Positions 1 to 11,704 of a stretch of 64,000 bases of DNA are shown in pieces. The notes under the pieces are model-generated. The model was not told the DNA's origin, ran no database searches, and worked only from the letters and a program-made list of their open reading frames with translations. The stretch is from Cololabis saira (Eukaryota > Chordata > Actinopteri > Beloniformes > Belonidae). Positions within the stretch are counted from its first letter, which is position 1; each line of letters opens with the position of its first letter. The position numbers and the translations under genes were made by a program. The stretch covers positions 26,713,017 through 26,777,016 of the forward strand of contig NC_084587.1 in the NCBI RefSeq assembly GCF_033807715.1, given 5' to 3'.

Positions 1-3000
1 TTCTTCCACTCAGTATCCGAAAAGATGTTACCCCAAAATGCCTTCCCTCGAGAAGTTATTTTCCATCCAAAAAAAAAAAGTTATTTTCCTCTTTTATATA
101 TAAAATGTATAATGTATATGTTTGTTGTTGCACTTTAAATCCAATATATCAAGTCCATTTATCATTAGAAGGGGTTTTATTCTTAGCGTTTCTTGATACT
201 GATACTGACTTCTCATCAGGAGAGAAAGACCAGTAGGGATTGCTTTACTTACGTAATTAATTTCTTTACTTGTAACTGGAAAGGATTTAAGACAAAGAAA
301 ACGTTCATAACAAGCATTATACCATAACAATCAAAAAGGTCACATATGACAATAATGTCCTTAACAATCCATTTTTGTTTAAATATTGTTTTTTTTCCTG
401 ATAGTAATGTCTTCATTATTCCATATGGCTTTGTGTGTTAACTAGCTACTGTTATGTATTCAGATCAGTACACGTCTGCACCGTACCGACAGCCCGGTAC
501 CGGGACGGTTTGGTACAAATGCGGGTACCGTTACACCCCTAGTAGTTATGGTAACTTATCTTGTTGTGTATTATTATCTGAGCAAGATTAAGCATGTATA
601 TGTTATATAGGCAATATTCTTAGTAGTGGGGCATTTCTCCACAGATATTTCTTCTTACCAGAGACAACCTTCACCTTAGTGGGAGCAATGAAATCCATGA
701 TATCGGAAATTTTAGAGTGGAAGTTTTCTACTAGTTAATTTATTGAGTTATAGGACAGAGTGGAGGTGGAAAAGTAGACTTGGTTAAAGCTGTGAAACCA
801 TGAATAAATTGTTACATTTATGTCTAATTTGTGAGATGTTGCTGCTGAACCATTTGATTGAAGGATTGTGTCTTTGATAAAACATATTTCAACTCAAGTT
901 AATTAGTCTAAATTGATTCAACAATCTCTAGAAATGTGGGCTATACTCCAAGCTGAAATAAATGTTCACACTTGTTGGAAGTCATCCCCTGCAGGCTGAA
1001 GTGTTATTCAACTTATCAAATTTACACTACCAGGGTTACCTATAGCTCCCTCTGGTTTTCTGAACTCAATTATTCATATTATTGCAAGTTGGGTCAAAGT
1101 GTGTTGAATGTGAAAGCTCAAATCATATTTTTGTCATGTAGAAATCTGATCAGATGAATATCATGAATCAAGTTTTCACTCTGGTCATTCCACCATAAAC
1201 TCATCTTAAGCTCTGATTGTCATTTTGGTCCATTTTGTCCTGAATATTAGCCAACACAACAGAAGAAAAAAAAAGGAAAAAATCACTCAGCCAACAAGCT
1301 GAACTCTAAACTTTCACTGTGAAACTGAGCTGATGAGACAATACAGATGATTGAATGTGGTGGTCCGGGCGAGCCTCTTCTGCACTCCCATCAGCAGTTA
1401 GAGGGTGACGCTATGAGAGGTGATGGAACAGAAGCACTCAAGTTAATTAAGCAGCCTTATCTGTGGTCTCTGCACTCAAAAAATGAGACATTTGAATAGA
1501 CGATAGCCACGTAATTACCCTTTATCTCTTCTTAAAAAGGTTAGGATTTCTTTAATGAAAAGCAGTTTTATTTGAAAAAAAGAATCTGAATATAAATGAT
1601 GGGCAGGAAAATGGCATGTGTGTTTGTGAGTACGTTTGCATGCATAATGGATGTGTGCGTCTATGAGTACTTGAGGATGGTTATTTTAAAAATGAATTAC
1701 TGTATAGTGTGATCATTGCCCTTCAGAAAAATCTACATTTTTGTCCACAAGCATATAAACTCACATGCACCCAGAAAAGGCAGACAAAATGTAAACAACG
1801 TCTCCAAATGATGATCCATTTTTAGAGTTTGATGGCCTGTCCATGAGAGCATTTATGCACGGATGAGCTATTGCCCCATATTTAGAGTGTTTGCTTCAGT
1901 CTTGGGAAGGGCAGCACAATCCTACATTAAAATCTTGGAACAAAATCAGCCTCATGTCTTGCATTCATTCAACATTACATTTCCTGCTTCTTTTTAAGAA
2001 AAAAGAACACTGACTCCTGATGTGGCAGTTTATGGGAGATTATGAAAGATTTGTTATTGGCCAAAAAATCTTACCTTACCTCTGTTTGTTTACCTTGTAC
2101 ATGTTTATGGGATTCTATTATTGTTCCATTCTGCTCTACTGGTTTTTGTCGTCTTTGTGGTGTGGGGACCAGGGAATGCAGAGTATTGTGCCCTCGCAGT
2201 GTCACCACTGCGCTCTCTCAGTGTGTCTTGGTACACAGACTTGGCTGCATGTTTTATGCACAAAAACTTGAAATTTAAATTTGTGATTAGAATTATGTTA
2301 ACAGGATGTTATTAAAATATTCAATACTGCGTTCCGCAGTTCTTGAAAGCTGTTGATGTCATATTGGTTTTCTGGCATAACATAATCTTATAATTATGCT
2401 CCATTACTGTGGTAGAAGTTAAAAAAGATTAAATTCTCTAATCTTTTCTTGCAATGTTTTGAAAAACAACCACCTGCCAAACCCTGCATTGTTTTACATT
2501 TCAGGGTGGACTCCAAATGTGACCATCCTCGACTCACCAGAGGAGAGAGTGATGTAATACTGTGCAGGATTTGATCCTTATATGTGTAGGCTTTTATGTT
2601 TCACAGCTGAAAGCTGCATAATAGTTCATGCTGCTGGTCTGACTAACTGCAGACAACTCCAGACAAAAAAAACGTTCCCAACGTTGAAAAAAACAAAGTT
2701 ATGTCAAATGAAGCTTTCTACCATTTTTAAAACAAAAAAATATATAACATAAAATTCCTTCTTGCAACGCCAGGCTTTCCAGCTTTGAGGTAGTCAAGAG
2801 ATTAAGCATCCTGGTTCTTATTCTGTCACTTTCTTCCTGTAAAACCATTTTAAAGCGAGCAACAGTGCAGGTTTGTTGCTGCATTTTTTTCGGTTTATTT
2901 GTTTTTTCTTATTTCTCCACGTCGTCTGTGGAGGATGTTGCTTTGCACTAACTTGTTGAAAAATGTACAGACATCCCCAGTTAATATGTATTCTCCAAGA

Positions 3001-3968
3001 GAAACATTTTGCTTTAAAATCTGAAAGAACTTTTTTTCCATCACAGCTGTATTAATTACCATTGACAAGAGCGTGGGTTTGGAACACGGCATCTGGATGA
3101 TCCGGGTCATCGGTAGTCTGGAGCTCATGGCACCATTTGGTCCAACAAAAAAGAAAAAAAAGATCACAAACCCTTGTTATTTGGAACATAGAACATGTTT
3201 GATGGTCCAGACATCAAAAACACATATGAATAGGCATTAGTTAGTCTAAACTTTAGCGTGTTAGGGCCAGTAGTCACAGCTGCAGCTACAGGAAAAGACA
3301 AGAGCAGGCTCGTCTTAAACATAGCTTTGTTGTAGATATGCTGTTATAGACCTACGCTGCAGGGGACACCAACATGATATGCTTAGCGATGCCCTCACCA
3401 GACCTGGCTCATAAGGGTCCTCTCTTATGCATCCTGAGCTTTAGGCGCTGAAATTCCTCCAGATTTCTGGTATCATTTAATGACATTAAGGAGGTATATG
3501 AAGATCATATTCAGTGTTCTTTGAGAAATATTGTTTTAAATATTTTAATGATTTTTTTTCTTAAGTTGAAATCTTCTGCTCATCCCTGCTTCATTAAGAC
3601 ACAGCCTAAAATAGATACTGTTTTGTGTACTAGATCATCATTCCCCCCGTTTTTTTGTTGTGGTTTGTCTTATTTCCTTACTAGCTATAAATTGTCACGA
3701 GATCAACTTTTTTTTCTGGCTAAAATAGAGCAATCACCAAACTGAAATGAAATTAGCACAAGTTGGGTCTTGATCCTGCTGTTATTACATGAGAAAATAA
3801 TGCACCATTTAGCTCAATTTAATAGTTAATGGAGGAAACCTGCTTCAAATCTTCAAGCATTTAAGCATCAAATAATTTTGCAGGGTATAAACTCTGAGAC
3901 TTATGTCATTTTATTCCATAATAACAGCATATTTTATCGTCACACCTTTGAAGCTACCTGCTGCTCAT
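1..3968. other. AT-rich intergenic DNA, no gene seen
   Basis: I see no supported coding region or RNA gene here; open frames are short and lack family motifs. The only recognisable piece is a short DNA-transposon end near 490-540, listed separately. Confidence 0.6.
484..541. repeat. DNA transposon end fragment
   Basis: A GC-richer island in AT-rich DNA built from the words GGTACCG, GGTACGG-like and GGGTACCGTTACACCCCT. The last of these reads AGGGGTGTAACGGTACCC on the other strand, resembling the terminal sequence of hAT-type elements common in fish. No partner terminus or target duplication is visible, so it is a truncated relic. Confidence 0.4.
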
Positions 3969-3971
3969 TTA

Positions 3972-4841
3972 TGGCGCTTTTCCATTAGTACCTACTCAGC
4001 CCGACTCGACTGGCCTCGACTCGATTTACGCCTTTCCACTAAGGGTTGAGGCGACTGGAGGCGTGCCGAGTAGATACTTTTTCTGTATCTATTCTGCCGA
4101 GGTTCTAAGGGGCTGAGTCGGGCTGTATCCGACGTCATCACACTACACGCCACCGATTGGTCGGGGGGTTGGAGTCAAACGTCTGAGTCAGGAGGCGGAA
4201 ATCAGCGAAAGAGCGACTCGCGGCTTCTTGTTCATTTTATTCAACAGGCAAAGGCAGCGCAAAAGTCTGTTTCGTGATTCAACTCTGAGGTGCAGATGTT
4301 CATAAACCTGGTGGCTGAGGAGAGAATTAAAAAGGGATCTAGACGGGCGATAAAGGAACGACAAGATCTACCAGGAGCTCTGTCACTTCATAGCTGCTCA
4401 CGGCTCCCAACAGACTTTTCAGCAGCGTCGAGACAAATACAAAATACTAAAAAGCTTCGCCGCTTGACGCTTCTCTCACTCTCATTTTTTAACTTGATAT
4501 CAAACACAAGTCACAGACCAAGCAGCACATCTACCATCTACTCCATGTTCTACATACAGTACAGTAATATTTACTGTACAGTGAGCAAAAATAACCGAGT
4601 CAAATTCCCTGTCTTGTTTGACCTGGCTTGGCCAAATAAACATGATTCTGATACTGATTCTATATCTTTAGTGTTGTCTTCTTCGTTTAGATCACACAAT
4701 CAAATACGTCATAGCAGCTTTGCTCCAACCCGTCCACTTCTGCTCCAGATGCTGAATTGTTATGGAAAAGAAACCAGGCCAAGTTGAGTCGAGCCGAGCT
4801 GAGATGAGTAGAGCCGAGTAGGTACTAGTGGAAAAGTGCCA
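3972..4841 (+). mobile_element. Harbinger-like MITE with Myb-domain remnant
   Basis: Seen: inverted termini beginning TGGCGCTTTTCCATTAGTAC on the left and ending with the near-complement on the right (GTACTAGTGGAAAAGTGCCA). The element is flanked by TTA on both sides (3969-3971 and 4842-4844). The 870-bp body contains a decayed reading frame at about 4285-4465 whose second half reads ELCHFIAAHGSQQTF then QQRRDKYKILKKL. This resembles the Myb/SANT-like DNA-binding protein carried by PIF/Harbinger transposons, but a frameshift separates it from the first half. The 3-bp TTA duplication also fits that superfamily. No transposase is present, so it is non-autonomous. The segment at about 4150-4200 (CGATTGGTCGGGGGG) is the single-copy ancestor-type of the 42-bp minisatellite expanded near 56.8 and 60.1 kb. 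Confidence 0.75.
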
Positions 4842-4844
4842 TTA

Positions 4845-7800
4845 GTTGGCCGTCTCCCTCTAAGGTACAACCACATAATGAGTGCTTGACTTTGTTGATC
4901 CGTAACAGATTATTTGGATGTGTTCTTATGTGCTTCAGAACACAACCACTGTGAGTCAAAAAATAAAATGTTATTTTATATCTCTACTGTTACTGCTTTC
5001 TTGTGCGACTTGTGATTTGTGTGAATAAAGTGCTTGAACTCACAGGGGTGGAAGAGTAAGAGTCAAATTCAAGTGTTGTGTTTGTTTGAAGTCACAGAAA
5101 TGTAATGCTTCTGAACACCTGAAACTGTAAAAATGTAAGATTCTCGATCATGTGGAAAGTTAAGCGTCCATACAACAGAACATATTCCGGTAGACCCCAT
5201 CAAATATTTATGAACAAGCTGTTAGTTGTTACAAAACACCAACACCACGGAAACAAAAAGAGGAAAGGGGTTTAGGTGGGAGGATTTGCCGTACTCCCAG
5301 TGGACTTAAAAAACAGTGAAGTAGTACAGAAACTCGGTCAACTCCAGAGTAAACTCCTGATTGATCATGCTACCAAAGGTGCACCCTTAGATGAGCCCGA
5401 CTGCATCTGGTCAGTACCTCTCAACCTCATGCACAAGGTCAGGTCCCTCCCCGACCAGAAAGGTTAATTTCCACTTCCCAAGAGTCAGTTTCAAGCTGCC
5501 ATGTCCTCTTTTCCATAAATCTATGTGTTATTGTTTCCACTTTTAGACCCGTCTGTCCATTTACAGCAGTGATTCCTTACCTGCGGACATGCAATGAGTA
5601 ACCACCTATGTGCCTGAATGGCTACTCTTTGCAGCAGCAAGTGTGTTGAATGATGACTCCCATGAATAAGAAGGTTGGTGGAGGGTAGCAATAAAGGCCA
5701 CAGAGGAGAGAGAAGGCAAAAGCAAAGGTACTGAAGTATGGGCCAAAACCCTGTGAGAAATTTACATTGTCTGGTCACAAGATAACTCCAGGATCCTGGA
5801 GACGGTCTTGCCAGAATATTAATGAACCTGCAGCAGCTGGGGAAAAAGATCAAACATCCCGGGCCGAAATATCAATGTGTAAATCAGAAAAGCATGAGCT
5901 GAAGCACTGGATCAATGCATTGAGGTGAAAGGTGGTGATTACTGACATCACGTGTCAAAACACATTAAACTTCCCACTGGATCCCAGCCAGCAGTATGCA
6001 AGAGGTGCTGTACGTTTTCATGCACTTGGCTGACCTACGAGAAGGTCCTACATGACAAACACTATCAACTTTTTTAGCATATAATTGAGAGGAACTGTCA
6101 TTTACACACGTGGATGGAACATGAGGCTTCAAAAATGCTATAGCAGAGGAATCTACAAGTGGAGTATTTTGCAAACAGCACTTTTTCAAGTGCTGCAAGA
6201 ACTGAGTGGATTTGAAAGGACCCACAAGAGTTGCAATCATATCATACCACAACGGAGAAATACAATTTATGATTATTCTCTGTGTTCTTTAGTTCTCATG
6301 TAATTCTTTCAAGACTTTTTTTATGTGAAACCACATATTTTTTATTATATAGCTGTAGCTAATGGTAACAAGCTTTCTTTTCATTGTGAGCAGAGCATGT
6401 AGATTGACAACTATTTTAACAAAAGTCACCATGATATTTCTACATAAGGAGATACATTATATACAGTAAGAATGTCGGCACTTCAAGAGAAAAAAAAGGG
6501 CAGGGGAAAAAGAAAAGAGCAAGGCAGAAAGACACAGAGGAAGAGCTAGAGCGAGGATTTCAAAGAGGACGGGAAGATAAAGAGCCTTTAATCAGCAGGA
6601 AGAGATGGAATAAAGTCACCTCTGTCCCATTACCACACAGTTTCTGTGTAAGTGGAAGTTCATCGTGCTTCTCCATGCATCTTTGCTGCAGACTGGATGA
6701 AACAGTGGCGTTCAGTTCCCTTATGTTCAAAGATAACTTTCATCCGCGCTCCTCTTGTCTGAGCCCGAGCTTTTTAGTGGGGCAGGGTTGGCAACAATGA
6801 TAATCGGAAAATGATGAGGTTTGCGTCTCTGCGAGTCTGCGGTGGAGTGCATTTGGCAATTGATTATCTGCACACTCAGGACTTTAAGGAGCATCAGTGC
6901 TGAGAATACATTGTTTTCTCAATTCTAATCCCTCTGAGGTAAAAAGGTTTTTGGGTTATACATTGTTTTAAGTTATTTGGATGTCTTCTGTGTTGGTGTG
7001 GGTGGATGGGTGTTTCAGGATGAGATTTGAAATCAAACAGATTCTTAACCACTCAGCACGGATCAATCCACAGCTGCCAACAAGGTTTCCTGTAATTTCT
7101 TTTCATTTAATTCTTTCCCTGTTTCCTTCCACATCAAATAGTCCTCTTTTTTTCAGACAACAAAATGATCAGCCACTAGTTGCTAGTTGGATTCATAAAC
7201 TCTCTTGGTGGCAGTTTCTAATATGAGTATGTTGGTCACTCTGATTTTAACCATCAAGCTAATTTTCCAACTTGCTTAGCAAGCCTTTAGCAAAAGTGTT
7301 GATCATTTTTAAATGAAAGTTGCACATTTGAACTTCTCCCTAGTTTTAAACATTGCTGTCAGGGTGTAAGTGTTTTAACTAAAGCATTCATTATTCAAAA
7401 TATTAGTAGTATGCATCTGTTCATCATACAAGAATTATTGCTCCATGAATACATTTCTTATTTTGATTTAAGAGTTGGTAAAAGTTAATTTGTACAGTTT
7501 ATAAATAATGAGGCAACTCTGGGACGACTTCAGGAAGGCAACAAAAGCTATGTTTTGTGTTTGCTTACACCTCCACATGGTTAACTGTCATTACGCCGTC
7601 TAAATGGTGTCAGGAGCAGGAGCAGGAGCTGCAACCCAGTCTCACACCACCCCGCGCTTCCACCTATAGGATCCATATTAAGGGTCGGGACAAGTGGGTT
7701 CAATTGTTCTGCATCACTCCAAGTATCTCAATGTTGCTGTCTATCTTTGGCAAGTGATGAAATCTTGGGCAGTCTAGTCAAGAGTAATTTCACTGTATCC

Positions 7801-8443
7801 GTGCTTGTCTGAACTTGTGCTCTTGTTAGCCACAGTTGAAGTACTGCTCCAATTCAAAGCCTGCATTTATTCATGAACGGTCAAATCCCAGGAAAGTTTC
7901 TTGCCTTATTTCTTCTCCACATAACTTTATTTATAACATTGCTGATATATATATATAAAAAAGCACAAACCATAAAAAATATATTAGACCAGAAAAATAC
8001 AATGATCCATTCTGAGTCTTATTAAGACTTTAAAAGAAACAATAATATTTTGACTGTATAATTTGGCAAAACATTTATTATGATCATCATCAACAGGCCA
8101 TCGGAGAGGAAAAAGACCAGGTCATTTGGTGATTTTAACATGTTACTTTTTTCAGATTTCAATTACAATTCATGTTTGTTTATCTTAATATACTATGAAA
8201 TAAAAAGGCTAAAGTTTTTTATGGTGGGAGGGGTCAGGTTCATTACATACTAATTTGTTTCTCAACAAAGACTCAACAAAGGTTACCATGACAACCATTC
8301 AAACATTCTACAAATGTCATATGCAGTATAAATACAGAGGGATTCTACATTCTCAATCGTATCTTGTACTTTCAATACACTGCTTGCATTACTTGAGTAT
8401 CTCTGATGAACATGACGATCGACAACTTTGAAAAACAACTCAG
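4845..8443. other. Intergenic DNA, no gene seen
   Basis: AT-rich sequence with only short unsupported open frames. I recognise no domain, RNA gene or transposon terminus. Confidence 0.55.
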
Positions 8444-9030
8444 GCCACGTTTACACATAGCCGAGTATTTACAAAAACGGATATTTCTCCCTCTACGTTT
8501 TGAAAAATCTCTTCATTTACACGAACCCGCATAAATACGCTGTTACGGTGCTATGAGCAGCCAAACCTACAGGGGGCAGTGTAACAAGAAGCATAAAGTC
8601 ATGCTAGCCAATCAGAATCCTGGAAAAAAACCTCAACAAATGACACGTGTAACTTCCAGTTACTTCCAAGACGGAACGAGAGTCTTTCGTTTGGAGTGAC
8701 AGAGAAGTGGAGTTACTTTTAAGTGTGACTTTAGAATATAAAACAGGTAAAATACAAGAAAATATTGACAGTGGCCAAACAAATTGTAAAAACAGGTGGC
8801 ACACATGACGCTGGTGACGTTTCTGTGGCATAATGTGATGCTCTGAAGCCTAAATGTCCATTTCCCTCTGTTTACACGCAAATGTGAAAACTGAGTTTTT
8901 CGTAAAATCTCCACTTTGGCTGGAGTTTTCAGAAATGATCGTTTTTGGTGACTTTGAGCTTCGTTTTCGTGTAAACGAACGGCCAAAACGCATGAAAACG
9001 CCACTGTTTTTGCTAATTGTAAACGGGGCC
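8444..9030. mobile_element. Non-autonomous TIR element (fish MITE)
   Basis: The left end GGCCACGTTTACAC and the right end GTAAACGGGGCC are imperfect inverted termini. The body is rich in the motif AAAACG and its complement, typical of fish MITEs that begin in this way. No transposase is encoded. A short CTCAG occurs at both edges, but I could not settle a convincing target duplication, so the superfamily is left open. Confidence 0.5.
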
Positions 9031-9082
9031 TCAGCGGCTCAAACGAAAAATCGATTCCCTTCTAACCAAGTTTATTGCTGAA

Positions 9083-9508
9083 ATGGCTTCAAGACGACAT
9101 CAAAGAATGAGACGGGGATTTGCGAGCACTTCTACCAAAAATGCTCAATCCCACATCTCTGATGACTTCAGCAAACTCCAAAAAAAATATGAAGAGAGTC
9201 AAAGGAGAGTTGATTTCCTGAACAAGTACAATGAATGTCTGAGAAGAATCGCTGGAGATTTTGAAGACAAAGCAAAAAAAATGCACGTGCTCAACAATCA
9301 GCTCCTCTCAGATTCATCTGATGTCAGTGATCTGAGAGACCAACTCCAGCGGTTGGAGGAGGACAAGGAAATGCTCCAACAGAGAAACAGGGAGCTGGAA
9401 GAGTCCAAACATGAGATGAACCCAAGAATGAAACGGGGATTTGCGAGCACTTCTACCAAAAATGCTCAATCCCACATCTCAGATGTCTTCTTGTTGTTTT
9501 GTCTGTAA
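9083..9508 (+). CDS. Small coiled-coil protein, function unknown
   Basis: This is an uninterrupted 141-residue frame from a true ATG to TAA. I do not recognise the family. Residues about 28-112 are highly charged and heptad-like (DDFSKLQKKYEESQRRV, LRDQLQRLEEDKEMLQQRN), predicting a long coiled coil. Residues 8-29 (RMRRGFASTSTKNAQSHISD) recur almost exactly at 115-136 (RMKRGFASTSTKNAQSHISD), an in-frame direct repeat offset by 107 codons. The last residues VFLLFCL are non-helical, and the frame stops soon after the second repeat. A polyadenylation signal lies at 9580-9585, about 70 bp past the stop. No introns are evident. It starts about 50 bp after a MITE, so it could be a retrocopy, a truncated tandem duplicate or a lineage-specific gene. 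Confidence 0.5.
   Translation: MASRRHQRMRRGFASTSTKNAQSHISDDFSKLQKKYEESQRRVDFLNKYNECLRRIAGDFEDKAKKMHVLNNQLLSDSSDVSDLRDQLQRLEEDKEMLQQRNRELEESKHEMNPRMKRGFASTSTKNAQSHISDVFLLFCL
9104..9168 (+). repeat. Intragenic direct repeat, copy 1
   Basis: About 65 bp starting AGAATGAGACGGGGATTTGC, nearly identical to 9425-9489. The offset is 321 bp, an exact multiple of three, so the repeat is in frame in both positions. Confidence 0.9.
9425..9489 (+). repeat. Intragenic direct repeat, copy 2
   Basis: About 65 bp starting AGAATGAAACGGGGATTTGC, differing from the copy at 9104 by only a few bases. The reading frame ends shortly after this copy. Confidence 0.9.
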
Positions 9509-9579
9509 CAGTTTCTGAATAATAATTGTATCATTGTGAACACACGGGGTGATTTTATGTACTTATTTAAACTTTATTG

Positions 9580-9585
9580 AATAAA
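9580..9585 (+). terminator. Polyadenylation signal AATAAA
   Basis: A canonical AATAAA about 70 bp downstream of the stop of the coiled-coil ORF, followed by a T/G-rich stretch. It is consistent with an expressed or formerly expressed transcript. Confidence 0.5.
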
Positions 9586-9759
9586 ACTTGATATTGTTTT
9601 GACGGGAGTGGTGAAGAACGTTTCAGAAATTCACGTATCAAGTATGATCCATCCAGCATTATAAGGTTAACATTTGTAAAAGTTTCTGCCTGCTGTTTGG
9701 AACACCGTTCATCTTCATGTAATGTCAAACTTGGCAGCATCATTTTTTTTTCTTACTTG

Positions 9760-9945
9760 CAGAGGTGTATAATCCAGGTGCCATAAAGTAAAAATCCAGT
9801 CCAGCAGTTGTTCCAACCATCACTAAACCAGCTCCTCTGCAGGTAGACGGCAGGTCGTTATTGAAAACACCTGTTCTAAATGTACAGGCTGATCCAGAAA
9901 CATGGCAGGGTTTTTACTTTATGGCACCTGGGTTATACACCTCTG
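9760..9945. mobile_element. hAT-type MITE, 186 bp
   Basis: Inverted termini of about 35 bp: the left begins CAGAGGTGTATAATCCAGGT and the right ends ACCTGGGTTATACACCTCTG. Flanks are CTTACTTG (9752-9759) and TTTACTTG (9946-9953), an 8-bp duplication with one mismatch. The 8-bp duplication and CA...TG ends are hAT hallmarks. It has no coding capacity. Confidence 0.8.
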
Positions 9946-10101
9946 TTTACTTGTAATTTCAATTTTGACAAGTTCCCTGTGAAACGTCTTGATTGTGCCA
10001 CTATGCAAAGACCATGACTGAAGGGAGGACAAGCATTTGGTATGATTAGGAATTTTCAGTTATTTCATGTTCAGTAGTTATTCATGTTCAATTAAACCAT
10101 A

Positions 10102-11702
10102 CAGTGGGGAGAACAAGTATTTGATACACTGCCGGTTTTGCAGGTTTTCCCACTTGCAAAGCATGTAGAAGTCTGTAATTTTTATCATAGGTACTCTTCA
10201 ACTGTGAGTGATGTAATCTAAAAAAAAATCTAGAAAATCACATTATATGATTTTTAAGTAATTAATTTGCATTTTATTGCATGACATAAGTATTTGATAC
10301 ATCAGAACAACAGAACTCAATATTTGGTACAGAAACCTTTGTTTGCAATTACAGAGATCAGACGTTTCCTGTAGTTCTTGACCAGGTTTGCACACACTGC
10401 AGCAGGGATTTTGGCCCACTCCTCCATACAGATCTTCTCCAGATCCTTCAGGTTTCGGGGCTGTCGCTGGGCAATACGGACTTTCAGCTCCCTCCAAAGA
10501 TTTTCTATTGGGTTCAGGTCTGGAGACTGACTAGGCCACTCCAGGACCTTGAAATGCTTCTCACGGAGCCACTCCTTAGTTGCCCTGGCTGTGTGTTTCG
10601 GGTCGTTGTCATGCTGGAAGACCCAGCCACGACCCATCTTCAATGCTCTTACTGAGGGAAGGAGGTTGTTGGCCAAGATCTCGCGATACATGGCCCCATC
10701 CATCCTCCCCTCAATACGGTGCAGTCGTCCTGTCCCCTTTGCAGAAAAGCATCCCCAAAGAATGATGTTTCCACCTCCATGCTTCACGGTTGGGATGGTG
10801 TTCTTGGGGTTACTCATCCTTCTTCTTCCTCCAAACACGGCGAATGGAGTTTAGACCAAAAAGCTCTATTTTAGTCTCATCAGACCACATGACCTTCTCC
10901 CATTCCTCCTCTGGATCATCCAGATGGTCATTGGCAAACTTCAGACGAGCCTTGACATGCACTGGCTTGAGCAGGGGGACCTTGCGTGCGCTGCAGGATT
11001 TTAATCCATGACGGCGTAGTGTGTTACTAATGGTTTTCTTTGAGACTGTGGTCCCAGCTCTCTTCAGGTCATTGACCAGGTCCTGCCGTGTAGTTCTGGG
11101 CTGATCCCTCACCTTCCTCATGATCATTGATGCCCCACCAGGTGAGATTTTGCATGGAGCCCCAGACCGAGGGAGATTGACCGTCATCTTGAACTTCTTC
11201 CATTTTCTAATAATTGCGCCAACAGTTGTTGCCTTCTCATCAAGCTGCTTGCCTATCGTCCTGTAGCCCATCCCAGCCTTGTGCAGGTCTACAATTTTAT
11301 CCCTGATGTCCTTACACAGCTCTCTGGTCTTGGCCATTGTGGAGAGGTTGGAGTTTGTTTGATTGAGTGTGTGGACAGGTGTCTTTTATACAGGTAACGA
11401 GTTCAAACAGGTGCAGTTAATACAGGTAATGAGTGGAGAACAGGAGGGCTTCTTAAAGAAGAACTAACAGGTATGTGAGAGCTTAGTCTTACTGGTTGAC
11501 AGGTGATAAAATACTTATGTCATGCAATAAAATGCAAATTAATTACTTAAAAATCATACAATGTGATTTTCTGGATTTTTTTTTAGATTCCATCACTCAC
11601 AGTTGAAGAGTACTTATGATAAAAATTACAGACTTTTACATGCTTTTCAAGTGGGGAAACCTGCAAAATCGGCAGTGTATCAAATACTTGTTCTCCCCAC
11701 TG
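10102..11702 (-). mobile_element. Tc1-like transposon, near full length
   Basis: This 1601-bp element is bounded by TA dinucleotides (10100-10101, 11703-11704). Its ends are CAGTGGGGAGAACAAGTATT and the inverted complement. The two terminal inverted repeats are about 200 bp each and match closely, including the outer words and the inner GAAGAGTAC-type direct-repeat motifs. The transposase lies on the minus strand and is broken once. High similarity of the two ends suggests recent activity. Confidence 0.95.
10317..11337 (-). pseudogene. Tc1 transposase, DD34E type, frameshifted
   Basis: It starts at the ATG at 11337 ([20 protein letters not shown]). The N-terminal paired-like helix-turn-helix region covers roughly residues 1-110. 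The first catalytic Asp is in [13 protein letters not shown]. The frame then breaks near 10815-10835 after [10 protein letters not shown], and coding resumes in another frame from about [15 protein letters not shown] to the stop at 10317. The second part retains the other two catalytic residues: Asp in [10 protein letters not shown] and Glu in [11 protein letters not shown] net frameshift of one or two bases at this one site appears to be the only lesion. Total length is about 340 residues, normal for Tc1. The nuclear enzyme would cut and paste its own element at TA sites. Confidence 0.92.
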
Positions 11703-11704
11703 TA

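Noticed and set aside
8660..9004. 114-residue minus-strand ORF
   Set aside because: It lies entirely inside a TIR element and shows no domain.
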